From CAZJLP01 sp964546955 (GTDB lineage: Bacteria > Verrucomicrobiota > Verrucomicrobiia > Opitutales > Opitutaceae), in contig CAZJLP010000005.1 of the NCBI GenBank assembly GCA_964546955.1, forward strand, positions 62,001-126,000: a stretch of DNA of 64,000 bases. Direction: 5' to 3'. A program made the translations under genes and the position numbers. This document shows, one piece after another, positions 43,659 to 52,305 of this stretch. The notes under the pieces were generated by a model. That model made no database searches and was not told where the DNA came from. It saw only the letters and a list, made by a program, of their open reading frames with translations. Positions within the stretch are counted from its first letter, which is position 1; the number at the start of each line of letters is the position of its first letter.

Positions 43659-45329
43659 GTGCAGGCAGCCGCAGCCGAAAACTCCATGCACCGAAATTGT
43701 CCCTCAGCTCCGCAGAGTGGAATCACCCTCGTCGGCGATTTGTGCCGGTGGCTAATCCCGTGGTTGGCTCTTTTGCCGGCGGCGTTTCTCTCCCGGGAAG
43801 CAAGATGCGCGACGGCGAACGGGCCGGATATGAGCGGCGCTTCTCTTTACGAGGCGGGCTCTGCGATTTCTGCCTCTCATGTCATCGATCAAATTGTCGA
43901 CGCGCGGTTGCGCGAACTGGACATCGAACCCGCGCCCCTTTGTTCGGACGCGGTGTTTGTGAGGCGAGTGTTCCTGGATGTTATCGGCACACTCCCCACG
44001 GTGCGGGAAACACGCGAATTCCTATCCGACCAGAGCTTCGAGAAACGCCGGGTGTTGATCGATCGACTGCTCCAGCGACCCGAGTTCGCGGACTATTGGG
44101 CGATGAAGTGGAGCGATCTGCTGAGAATCAAGGCGGAGTTCCCGATCAACCTTTGGCCAAACGCCGCCCAGGCATACTATCGCTGGGTATGGACGGCGAT
44201 CCGCGATAATCTCCGCTACGATCGCTTTGCCTACGAGCTATTGACCGCCAATGGGAGTAACTTTCGCGTAGGGCCGGCGAATTTTTACCGTGCGATGCAG
44301 AACCGCGAGCCGACCGGCGTGGCCGGCGCCGTCGCTCTCACGTTCATGGGGACAAGAACGGAGCGCTGGTCCGCGGAGCGCCTGGATCGATTCGCGCGGG
44401 TTTTCTCTCAGGTTGGCTCAAAGACAACGGGAGAATGGAAGGAGGAGATTGTTTATTGGAATCGAGCAAAGCCCGCCGATGGCGTTCTGAGTCTGCCGGA
44501 CGACACCCGGATCGAACTCAGTGCCGATCAGGATCCTCGGGAGGCCTTCGCCCGTTGGCTGATTGGTTCAAAAAATCCTTGGTTTGCCAAAGCGATTGCA
44601 AATCGCCTGTGGGCGTGGCTGCTGGGTCGCGGAGTCGTCCACGAGCCGGATGATTTCCACCCGGGTAATCCGCCGTCCAACGCCGCCCTTCTCGCCTATC
44701 TGGAGGCGGAGCTGATCGCTGAACATTATGACCTGAAGGAGCTGTTCCGAAGCATTCTCGCCTCCCAGACCTATCAACGGTCCTCCCTCCGCCGCAGCGA
44801 TCACCCTGAGGCCGGCGCCAATTTTGCTTTCTATCAGGCCCGCCGGTTGGATGCGGAAGTTTTGATTGATGCGCTGAATCAAGTGACCGGTACCACGGAG
44901 CGGTATACCAGCGCCATTCCAGAGCCGTTTACCTTCGTGCCACCCACGGTACGAGCGATTGCTCTTCCCGACGCGAGCATCACGAGTTCATTCCTCGAGA
45001 CGTTTGGTCGTCCCTCCCGCGACACGGGAAGGGAGGGAGAGCGAAACAATCGGATCACGGCGTCGCAGCGGTTACACCTGCTTAACTCCAGCCATATCCA
45101 GCGCAAGCTCGAGCAGGGAGAGGGGTTGCAGCCGCTGTTCCGCGCCTCCGTCAATCTGCGCGAAGCAACGGAAACGCTTTATCTTACCATCCTGTCGCGC
45201 TACCCGACGCCGGCCGAACGACGCATCGTCGAGTCGTATGTCGCGGCAAATTCTGCTCGCCGCCGAACCGCGATGGTGGACATCGCGTGGGCATTGATCA
45301 ACAGCGCCGAATTTCTCTACCGCCACTAG
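43659..45329 (+). CDS. Secreted DUF1549/DUF1553 protein
   Basis: The 556-aa product has a signal-like segment near residues 30-46, then DUF1549 (DAVFVRRVFLDVIGTLPTVRETREFL) and DUF1553 (AFARWLIGSKNPWFAKAIANRLWAWLLGRGVVHEPDDFHPGNPPSN) domains. This pair is characteristic of planctomycetes and verrucomicrobia, usually next to DUF1501. The GTG start at 43659 follows GGAGG with 3-bp spacing; ATG 43686 is an alternative. No PSD1 cytochrome domain is present. It is the first of three probably co-transcribed genes. Confidence 0.85.
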   Translation: MQAAAAENSMHRNCPSAPQSGITLVGDLCRWLIPWLALLPAAFLSREARCATANGPDMSGASLYEAGSAISASHVIDQIVDARLRELDIEPAPLCSDAVFVRRVFLDVIGTLPTVRETREFLSDQSFEKRRVLIDRLLQRPEFADYWAMKWSDLLRIKAEFPINLWPNAAQAYYRWVWTAIRDNLRYDRFAYELLTANGSNFRVGPANFYRAMQNREPTGVAGAVALTFMGTRTERWSAERLDRFARVFSQVGSKTTGEWKEEIVYWNRAKPADGVLSLPDDTRIELSADQDPREAFARWLIGSKNPWFAKAIANRLWAWLLGRGVVHEPDDFHPGNPPSNAALLAYLEAELIAEHYDLKELFRSILASQTYQRSSLRRSDHPEAGANFAFYQARRLDAEVLIDALNQVTGTTERYTSAIPEPFTFVPPTVRAIALPDASITSSFLETFGRPSRDTGREGERNNRITASQRLHLLNSSHIQRKLEQGEGLQPLFRASVNLREATETLYLTILSRYPTPAERRIVESYVAANSARRRTAMVDIAWALINSAEFLYRH

Positions 45330-45348
45330 GTGCTCAACATTCCATCTT

Positions 45349-46749
45349 ATGATCCTTCACCACAGCGACGACCCCCGGCTTTGGAATCTCGAAGCCGAGC
45401 TTAGCCTTCTCGGTTTTCGGGGAGCGCCGGTGTCACGGCGCGAGGCGCTTCGCCTGGGCCTACTCGGTACCGCCAGTCTCCTGCTCGGCGATAGACCTTT
45501 TTCCTCCGCGATTGCTGCTCCAGCCGTGGTCCCAAACGCTCCGGCAAGGTCGGTGATCCAGATATGGTTGTGGGGCGGTCCAAGCCATCTGGACACGTTC
45601 GATCCAAAGCCGGACGCTGGCGCCGACTACTGCGGACCGTTGCGAGGCGTGCTCCCGACGAATGTTGCGGGGCTGCAGGTCGGCGAGCTCTTGCCGCTTC
45701 TGGCCAAACAGGCTGACAAGTATTCCCTCATTCGCGGAATGACTCACGGCGTAAATGCTCACGAGACCGCGTCGTACACCGTGCAAACGGGCCGACCTGC
45801 CGGCGGTCGAGATGTGTTCCCGGGAGTCGGCTCGGTCGTTTCGCTCTTCAAAGGCTACGATGGCGGATACAAGGGACTGCTTCCTCCTTACGTCGTGCTG
45901 ACGGAATTGCAGGGTCGATTTTCCGAAGCCGGGTTTCTTGGTTCGCGCTACAAGCCGTTCGCCACCGGAGGAGACCCGAACGCGACACGGTTCATGGTCG
46001 AAGGCGTCGTGGCCCCGGGAATTTCCGACGAACGTCAAAACGCACGGCGGGAATTGCTGCATCGGCTCAATTCTCTGGAACACGCGAACCGCGCAGGAGA
46101 CCCGAGCCTGGCGGCCCTGGGTCAGTGCGAAGCCGAGGCTTACGAGATGATTCTTGGGGACGCCGGCCGGGTCTTCGATCTTTCCCAGGAAAGTAACGAG
46201 GTGCGCGATCGCTATGGGCGGACCACCTTCGGCCAGTCGTGTCTGATGGCGCGCCGACTGGTGGAGCGCGGGGTACCGTATGTGACCATCAACTACAAAG
46301 GATGGGATACGCACAAGCAGCATTTCCAAGCGATGCGGCGCAAGCTGCCCGAGTTCGACCGAGGGCTGGCCACGCTGCTGGCGGATCTCGCGGCCAGAGG
46401 GTTGCTGGAGAGCACGATTGTCTGGGCGGGCGGCGAGTTTGGACGCACCCCGAAAGTCCTGTGGGAGGCACCGTGGAATGGAGGCCGCGGTCACTGGGGA
46501 AAAGCCTATACGACGCTCGTCGCGGGTGGAGGGTTCAAAGGAGGCCGGGTCGTGGGCGCAACCGATCGCCGCGGCGAGGAGGTCATCGACCGACCTGTGC
46601 ATCCCAGTCAACTGATCGGGGCCGTATATGAACGGCTCGGTATTTCCCCCGAAGCCAAACTCCCGCACCCCGAAGCCGCTGACGTACGCGTAATCGGCGT
46701 TGAAAGCGGCCAGGAACCGGGCCGTGGGGTACTTGCCGACCTTGTCTGA
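45349..46749 (+). CDS. Exported DUF1501 protein
   Basis: This 466-aa protein has a twin-arginine-like N-terminus (SRREALRLGLLG, residues ~29-40) and a DUF1501 domain (sulfatase-like fold; segments GGPSHLDTFDPKP, NAHETASYTVQTGRPAG, WDTHKQHF, EFGRTPK, GHWGKAYTTLVAGGGFKGG). It lies 19 bp after the DUF1549 gene and 9 bp before the PPC gene. This gene pair is a standard feature of PVC genomes, of unproven function in polymer handling. Confidence 0.9.
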   Translation: MILHHSDDPRLWNLEAELSLLGFRGAPVSRREALRLGLLGTASLLLGDRPFSSAIAAPAVVPNAPARSVIQIWLWGGPSHLDTFDPKPDAGADYCGPLRGVLPTNVAGLQVGELLPLLAKQADKYSLIRGMTHGVNAHETASYTVQTGRPAGGRDVFPGVGSVVSLFKGYDGGYKGLLPPYVVLTELQGRFSEAGFLGSRYKPFATGGDPNATRFMVEGVVAPGISDERQNARRELLHRLNSLEHANRAGDPSLAALGQCEAEAYEMILGDAGRVFDLSQESNEVRDRYGRTTFGQSCLMARRLVERGVPYVTINYKGWDTHKQHFQAMRRKLPEFDRGLATLLADLAARGLLESTIVWAGGEFGRTPKVLWEAPWNGGRGHWGKAYTTLVAGGGFKGGRVVGATDRRGEEVIDRPVHPSQLIGAVYERLGISPEAKLPHPEAADVRVIGVESGQEPGRGVLADLV

Positions 46750-46758
46750 CCTCCTGCC

Positions 46759-49080
46759 ATGCACACGAAATGTCGTCTGTGGGTTCTATTCGGGATCGTT
46801 GCCAGCTTTGCAGCGCCTGTGAGTTCGATTCGAGCGCAGCCATCGCGTTCCACACCGCGCCTCGGATTCGTCTATCCCGCGGGCGCGCAGCGTGGGACGA
46901 GCGTCAAAGTCGCGGTTGGCGGGCAAAATCTAGGAGGCGCGACTCGACTGATCGTATCGGGCGATGGCGTTACCGGAGCTGTCATCGACTACGACCGTCC
47001 TTTATTGCAAAAGGAAATCAACGCGCTTCGCGATAAATTGCAGAAATTGCAGGAGAAACGCGACGGTAACAAGCCCGAGGACAAAGGCGGACTCACGCCA
47101 GCGGAGCGGACTCAGCTCGCCGAAATAAGGGAGAAACTGGCCGCACGTCCAAGTCGACCTGCCAATCCGGCTCTGGCTGAGACGGTGAACATGGAGGTCG
47201 TTGTCCATCCGAATGCGAAAGCGGGGCGGCGGGAACTGCGCTTGCTCACATCTGCCGGTCTTTCCAATCCGATCGGTTTTTTCGTGGGAGAATTACCCGA
47301 GCGCACCGACGCGCCCGTCATAGCCACCACTCAGACCGGTTCGTCGTCACATGCGCGGGGGGTTCTGCCGCAGGCTCCGCGGCCAACCGTGTCGTCAGTG
47401 GCGGCTCTTCCGTGTAGCCTCAACGGTCAGATCTTGCCTGGGGAGGCAGACCGTTGGGTGTTTCACGCCAAGAAAGGGCAGCACATCGTTATTGAGGCCA
47501 AAGCAAGAGGACTGAACCCGTATCTGGCGGATGCAGTGCCCGGCTGGTTTCAAGCTACCTTGGCTTTGTTTGATTCGAAGGGCAGGGAATTAGGCTATTC
47601 CGACGACGGCGATTTCGATCCGGATCCGATGCTTAACACGACGATCCCGGAAGACGGCGACTATCTTCTGGAAATCAAAGATGCCCTCTATCGAGGTCGG
47701 GAAGATTTCGTTTATCGAATTTCCGTCGGCGAACTCCCATTTGTGAGCCACCTGTGGCCGCTGGGAGTCGGGGTGGGAGAGCGTGTTCATCTCGAAGTTG
47801 CTGGAGTGAACCTGCCCAAGACCGGGTATGACTTCGACGCTAGCGGCCGGAGTCCGGGGCTCTTTGAATTGCCGATCGTGGGTGCAGCCGAAAATACGAA
47901 GCGACTTCGATTTCTCGTCGATGCCTATCCCAGCATCGCTGAGAAGGAGTCCAATGGATCCAGCGAAAATGCGCAGCCGGCAACTCTTCCCGTCGCGGTG
48001 AACGGCTGCATCGATACTCCCTTCGACCGCGATGCGATCCGTTTCGACGGAAGGCAGGGCGAGAGAATTGTCGTGGAAACCTATGCGCGCCGCCTGGGAT
48101 CTCCGCTGGATTCGGTGTTGGAGATCGTGGGTCCCGCCGGAAACCGCATTGCGGTTGTGGACGATACTGAAGACAGATCGCAGGGATGGCTGCCTCACCA
48201 GGCCGACTCCCAGTTGATTGCCAGTCTCCCTTCAGACGGAACATATGTCGTGCTTCTTTCCGATGCGCAAAGTCGAGGAGGATCTGAGTATGGATACCGT
48301 CTGCAGATCCGTCGTCCCGCTCCAGACTTTCAACTGCGGGTGGTTCCCTCCACGCTCAATCTCCCTGCGGGGACGAGCACGACGGTCGTTGTGCATGCCA
48401 TACGCCGAGATGGATTTGCCGGCGAGATCGACCTGCGCCTGACGGATGTTGACGGAGCGTCCGGTTTAGAACTCGCGGGAGCGCGATTACCTCGAAACGC
48501 AGATCGCATTCGGCTCACATTGCGGGCTGGTCCGCAGACCGAAGGAATCGTCCGGCTCGCAATGGAGGGGACCGCAGTGGTGGAGGGGAAGAAGATCGTT
48601 CGGCGGGTTCTTCCAGCGGATGATGTGATGCAGGCCTTCGCGTATCACCATTTGGTCGAAGCGAGCGAATGGATCATTAACGTCGCCGGACGCGGACTGC
48701 CCTTGCGCGTCGCTCAGTCCGGCCGTTTGCAGCTGCCGCCGGGAGGCCTGGCCTATTTGCCCTTGGACAACGCTGCGCGTCGAAGCGAGGCAGGCCTGCG
48801 CTTTGAACTGAGCGATCCCCCGGAGGGCGTTTCGCTCAAGGGCATTGAGTACAGGCAGGGCAAGCCGGTCATTGTCTTTGCTTGCGATTCAGCGAAAGCG
48901 CAGCCGGGCCTGCAAGGCAACCTGATCGTGGTTGCGTACTCCGACCGGCTGTCGTCTGCCGGCGCGAAAGGCGGAAACGCGCCACGTCAACAGCGCAATA
49001 GCGTCGGCGTCCTGCCGGCGATTCCCTTCGAGATCGGCTCGGGCGGTACTCGTGCGAAAATGACAAAATCTGCGCAGTAA
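46759..49080 (+). CDS. Secreted protein with two PPC-like domains
   Basis: This 773-aa protein has a signal peptide (cleavage ~26), a short Ig-like N-terminal domain, a charged coiled-coil-like linker (~78-130), then two pre-peptidase C-terminal (PPC) domains: LNGQILPGEADRWVFHAKKG (~220-330) and VNGCIDTPFDRDAIRFDGRQG (~415-515). No protease domain is present. Such proteins accompany DUF1549/DUF1501 in PVC bacteria and are thought to bind surface polymers. Confidence 0.85.
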   Translation: MHTKCRLWVLFGIVASFAAPVSSIRAQPSRSTPRLGFVYPAGAQRGTSVKVAVGGQNLGGATRLIVSGDGVTGAVIDYDRPLLQKEINALRDKLQKLQEKRDGNKPEDKGGLTPAERTQLAEIREKLAARPSRPANPALAETVNMEVVVHPNAKAGRRELRLLTSAGLSNPIGFFVGELPERTDAPVIATTQTGSSSHARGVLPQAPRPTVSSVAALPCSLNGQILPGEADRWVFHAKKGQHIVIEAKARGLNPYLADAVPGWFQATLALFDSKGRELGYSDDGDFDPDPMLNTTIPEDGDYLLEIKDALYRGREDFVYRISVGELPFVSHLWPLGVGVGERVHLEVAGVNLPKTGYDFDASGRSPGLFELPIVGAAENTKRLRFLVDAYPSIAEKESNGSSENAQPATLPVAVNGCIDTPFDRDAIRFDGRQGERIVVETYARRLGSPLDSVLEIVGPAGNRIAVVDDTEDRSQGWLPHQADSQLIASLPSDGTYVVLLSDAQSRGGSEYGYRLQIRRPAPDFQLRVVPSTLNLPAGTSTTVVVHAIRRDGFAGEIDLRLTDVDGASGLELAGARLPRNADRIRLTLRAGPQTEGIVRLAMEGTAVVEGKKIVRRVLPADDVMQAFAYHHLVEASEWIINVAGRGLPLRVAQSGRLQLPPGGLAYLPLDNAARRSEAGLRFELSDPPEGVSLKGIEYRQGKPVIVFACDSAKAQPGLQGNLIVVAYSDRLSSAGAKGGNAPRQQRNSVGVLPAIPFEIGSGGTRAKMTKSAQ

Positions 49081-49178
49081 TCGAGCTTCCTTTGCCCGAA
49101 GCGCAAAAGCAGCGTCACGGTGGCATCCAAACCTATCGGATCGGACTAGCGCTGCTTGTTGGCGGCGAGTGCGGTCGG

Positions 49179-50654
49179 ATGCTTCTGATTATGTCACATC
49201 CCGAAATCATTCAGGGCGGCATGGGCGTCGCCGTATCGAACTGGCGGCTCGCACGCGCCGTCGCCCAACTTGGACAGCTCGGCGTGGTGTCAGGAAGTCT
49301 CCTTGCTGCCGTCTTAGTCCGCCGGCTTCAAGACGGAGATCCGGACGCGAGTATGCGTCAGGCGCTCGAACATTTTCCCGTCTCAGGCGTGTCGGCGCGG
49401 ATACTCGAGGAGTATTTCGTGCCGGGAGGCATCCCCAAAAACCGCCCCTACAAGCTGGCAGCGATGCCAACCCTCGTGCCCAATCGCGCGCTCGAAGAAG
49501 TGACTGTCGCGGCGAATTTCGTTGAGGTCTTTTTAGCCAAGCGAGGCCATCAGGGTAAAGTTGGCATCAATCTACTGGAAAAGATCCAGCTCGCCACACT
49601 TCCATCACTCTATGGCGCAATGCTCGCAGGCGTCGATTACGTGTTGATGGGCGCCGGCATACCTCGAACCATCCCCGGCGTGTTGGATGGACTTGCGCGA
49701 GGCGACGGTATGACGCTTCGGGTGGATGTCAGTGGAGCAATTTCGCAGAAAAGCTATTTTGCTTCGTTCGACCCGGAGGAGTTCCTCAAAAAAAGCCCGC
49801 CTCCGTTAAAACGGCCGCATTTCCTGGCCATCGTTTCGTCGGCGACACTGGCTACATCGCTGTTGCGAAAGTCCAACGGCGAGATAGACGGTTTTGTGGT
49901 CGAAAGTTCCAGCGCGGGGGGGCACAACGCTCCACCGCGGGGAGCCGCTCAACTGAGCGAAAGGGGGGAACCGGTGTATGGAATTCGTGATGTGCCAGAC
50001 CTTGAAACGATCCGCGCGCTCGGGAAACCGTTTTGGCTTGCCGGCTCGTTTGGACGCCCAGGCAAACTGAACGACGCGCGTCGTCTTGGAGCGCGTGGCA
50101 TCCAGGTGGGCACGGCCTTCGCTTTCTGCGAGGAGTCGGGGCTCTCGGCGGGCGTGAAACAGAGTGCACTCGAAAAAATTCTCGAGGGAAAGGCGATTGT
50201 CTTCACTGATCCGTTAGCATCGGCGACGGGGTTTCCGTTCAAAGTTCTACAGTTGGATGGCACGCTCTCCGACAAGACGGCGTATGAGAAAAGGCCGCGG
50301 ATTTGCGACTTGGGCTACCTTAGAGAACCCTGGGAGCGAAAAGACGGAAGCATTGGATATCGCTGTGCTGGAGAGCCAATAGACGATTTTCTTTCCAAGG
50401 GAGGATTACTGGCTCAAACAGTCGGCAGAAAGTGCCTCTGCAATGGACTCCTGGGTACGATCGGGCTGGGGCAACGCCGTCAGGGTGGCCTGATTGAGTT
50501 GCCGTTAGTGACCGCGGGTGGTGACGTCGCGCACTGCGCCGATCTGCTGCAGGCTGGCGCCAAAAGCTATTCGGCAGCGGACGTGATGCAATCGCTGCTT
50601 CGAGAAGATCAACGGGGTGAATCGAAACGGGCGAATCGAGAAACGAGAGTTTAG
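49179..50654 (+). CDS. Nitronate monooxygenase-like flavoprotein
   Basis: The 491-aa product (ATG 49179; ATG 49191 also possible) begins with the FMN-barrel motif IIQGGMGVAVSNWRLA and has ESSSAGGHNAPPRG with a His at the position of the nitronate monooxygenase catalytic His. The C-terminal half has Cys-containing segments (GYRCAGEP, VGRKCLCNGLLG). It is longer than typical enzymes (~320-380 aa), closest to PfaD-like long members. Its 3' end overlaps the convergent uspA by 4 bp. Confidence 0.82.
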   Translation: MLLIMSHPEIIQGGMGVAVSNWRLARAVAQLGQLGVVSGSLLAAVLVRRLQDGDPDASMRQALEHFPVSGVSARILEEYFVPGGIPKNRPYKLAAMPTLVPNRALEEVTVAANFVEVFLAKRGHQGKVGINLLEKIQLATLPSLYGAMLAGVDYVLMGAGIPRTIPGVLDGLARGDGMTLRVDVSGAISQKSYFASFDPEEFLKKSPPPLKRPHFLAIVSSATLATSLLRKSNGEIDGFVVESSSAGGHNAPPRGAAQLSERGEPVYGIRDVPDLETIRALGKPFWLAGSFGRPGKLNDARRLGARGIQVGTAFAFCEESGLSAGVKQSALEKILEGKAIVFTDPLASATGFPFKVLQLDGTLSDKTAYEKRPRICDLGYLREPWERKDGSIGYRCAGEPIDDFLSKGGLLAQTVGRKCLCNGLLGTIGLGQRRQGGLIELPLVTAGGDVAHCADLLQAGAKSYSAADVMQSLLREDQRGESKRANRETRV

Positions 50655-51142
50655 TCCACCAACGTCTCAACATGAAGGAAGTTTCTGCGTCTCTTGCGAA
50701 TCGCCTCCTTGTCTGCCGGGACGATGGTCACTGCGCAGGGAGAGGCTTTTAGCACGGCGTTCGTGGTCGATCCGACGATGAAGTCGTACATCGCGGAATG
50801 TCCGTGGGATCCCATGACGATCAAGTCGGTGTCGAACTCTCCCGCGTAGTGCACGATTTGTAAGGCAACCGAGCCGCGTCCCATCTGGTATTCGGCCGCG
50901 ATTCCATTGTCCTTCGCCATCAGCGTCACGGCTCGCAGCAGTAGCCGTGCCCGCTCCTCTTTCTCCGTTAGCGCCTTGCCAACCTCCGCTGAGGTCGAAC
51001 GCAAACCATCGATGGAGGGGGTCGGATAGACGATGTAGAGAAAGATCAACTTCGCATTCCGATCCTTTGCCAGCGAGATGGCTGTCCGGATCGTCTTTTC
51101 AGTGACGTCCGAAAAATCGATGGGAACAAGGAATGTGTTCAT
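50651..51142 (-). CDS. uspA: Universal stress protein
   Basis: This 163-aa UspA protein has an intact ATP-binding pattern (VMGSHGHSAMYDFIVGSTTNAVL, G-x2-G-x9-GST). It begins FLVPIDFSDVTEKTIRTA. A second usp gene lies 27 bp upstream on the same strand, so the two are probably one transcript, linked to starvation or oxygen stress. Confidence 0.93.
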   Translation of the reverse strand: MNTFLVPIDFSDVTEKTIRTAISLAKDRNAKLIFLYIVYPTPSIDGLRSTSAEVGKALTEKEERARLLLRAVTLMAKDNGIAAEYQMGRGSVALQIVHYAGEFDTDLIVMGSHGHSAMYDFIVGSTTNAVLKASPCAVTIVPADKEAIRKRRRNFLHVETLVD

Positions 51143-51169
51143 GAGTGAGTTTGCAGGATGCCAATGGCC

Positions 51170-51631
51170 TCAGATAGCGGCGGATTCGGTTTCACGGAGC
51201 GATCCACGGCGCGGTTCGTTACCGGAGTCATACGGGACGAGAACAAGCGGGCAGTGGGCATTCTTCAGCACCTGTTTGAACGTTTCCCCCACCGTGGCCC
51301 CATTGATGGCGTCATAGTGGTGGGAACCCATGACGATCAGATCGGCGCCGGTCGCTTTGGCTTCCTTCAAGATTTGGTCCACCGCTGCGCCGCGCGAGAC
51401 CCTCGCGTTCGCGATGATGCCTTGGTCACGCGCTTTCCTGACGATACCACGCATTCGTGCCTCGGCATACGCGTCGGCAACTTCTGACTCCTTGCTCTCG
51501 GCGGGGGCGACGACGTTTCGCACATGGAGGAAAACCACGTTGACGTGTATGTCTTGGACTAGGGCGAGCGCGGCCGCCGCGGTCTTTTCGGATATGGGCG
51601 AGAAGTCGAGCGGAACAAGGATGGTTTTCAT
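51170..51631 (-). CDS. uspA: Universal stress protein with altered ATP loop
   Basis: This 153-aa UspA protein (TILVPLDFSPISEKTAAAAL) has VMGSHHYDAINGATVGETF in place of G-x2-G-x9-G(S/T): the second Gly is His and GS/GT is GE. It may not bind ATP. It heads the pair with the downstream usp gene. Confidence 0.92.
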   Translation of the reverse strand: MKTILVPLDFSPISEKTAAAALALVQDIHVNVVFLHVRNVVAPAESKESEVADAYAEARMRGIVRKARDQGIIANARVSRGAAVDQILKEAKATGADLIVMGSHHYDAINGATVGETFKQVLKNAHCPLVLVPYDSGNEPRRGSLRETESAAI

Positions 51632-51717
51632 GGTGCAATCCTATACGCAAGGCCGGTCGGCGGCTGCGCGCCCGTTGCCATTGAATGGGCGTAAATTGCC
51701 GGGGAGCGCGGTCGCGG

Positions 51718-52281
51718 CTAGCGAAGTCCGGCGTGGCCTGCCGATTCGACGCAGTCTTCGGCTGGGCGACGGCGATCTTCTTCGAGAATTGCATCTACTC
51801 GCATGTAGTAGTTCACCGCTCCCGTCCCCACTACGAAGGTGAAGCGCTGTGCAAAACGTGCCGCCAGATCCCGCATTGCGAAGTTGTCATGTAGAACGTA
51901 GGCCCGGATGGTCGTTATGCCCTTCGATTGCGCGATACTGGCCAATTCAAACAGAAGACGTTTGGCAAAACCCAATCGGCGCTTCGATTCGCGCACTACG
52001 ATGCCGAGTTCGGCGGTGACGTTGTCGACTTCCGTATAGTAGCGTCCAATGGCGTGAAGAACCTCGTCGGACCCGACGCGCTCGAATACGCCGAGGGCAA
52101 TGTTTCGCACCTGATCGACGCCCACGAGTTGGGCGGCGTGTTCATGCGTCATGTCGTTCAACGGATATCCATAGCGGAGGTACACGGTATCGGGCGTGTG
52201 GGAGTGAAAAAAGTCGAGCAGACGTTGGTCGTCCGCGGACGAAAGGGGACGAACCAGGTGATTGGGCGGTAGGCGTTTCAT
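51718..52281 (-). CDS. GNAT-family N-acetyltransferase
   Basis: This 187-aa protein has the GNAT pattern: VRPLSSADDQRLLDFFHSH at the N-terminus, ELGIVVRESKRRLGFAKRLLFELASIAQSKGI (acetyl-CoA site; the usual Q/RxxGxG/A is RRLGFA) and YVLHDNFAM. The N-terminal segment resembles the acetyltransferase half of protein acetyltransferases. The substrate is unknown. It lies 24 bp downstream of the pyrophosphatase gene. Confidence 0.85.
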   Translation of the reverse strand: MKRLPPNHLVRPLSSADDQRLLDFFHSHTPDTVYLRYGYPLNDMTHEHAAQLVGVDQVRNIALGVFERVGSDEVLHAIGRYYTEVDNVTAELGIVVRESKRRLGFAKRLLFELASIAQSKGITTIRAYVLHDNFAMRDLAARFAQRFTFVVGTGAVNYYMRVDAILEEDRRRPAEDCVESAGHAGLR

Positions 52282-52305
52282 AAAGGGGTGTGATTTGCAC
52301 GGGTC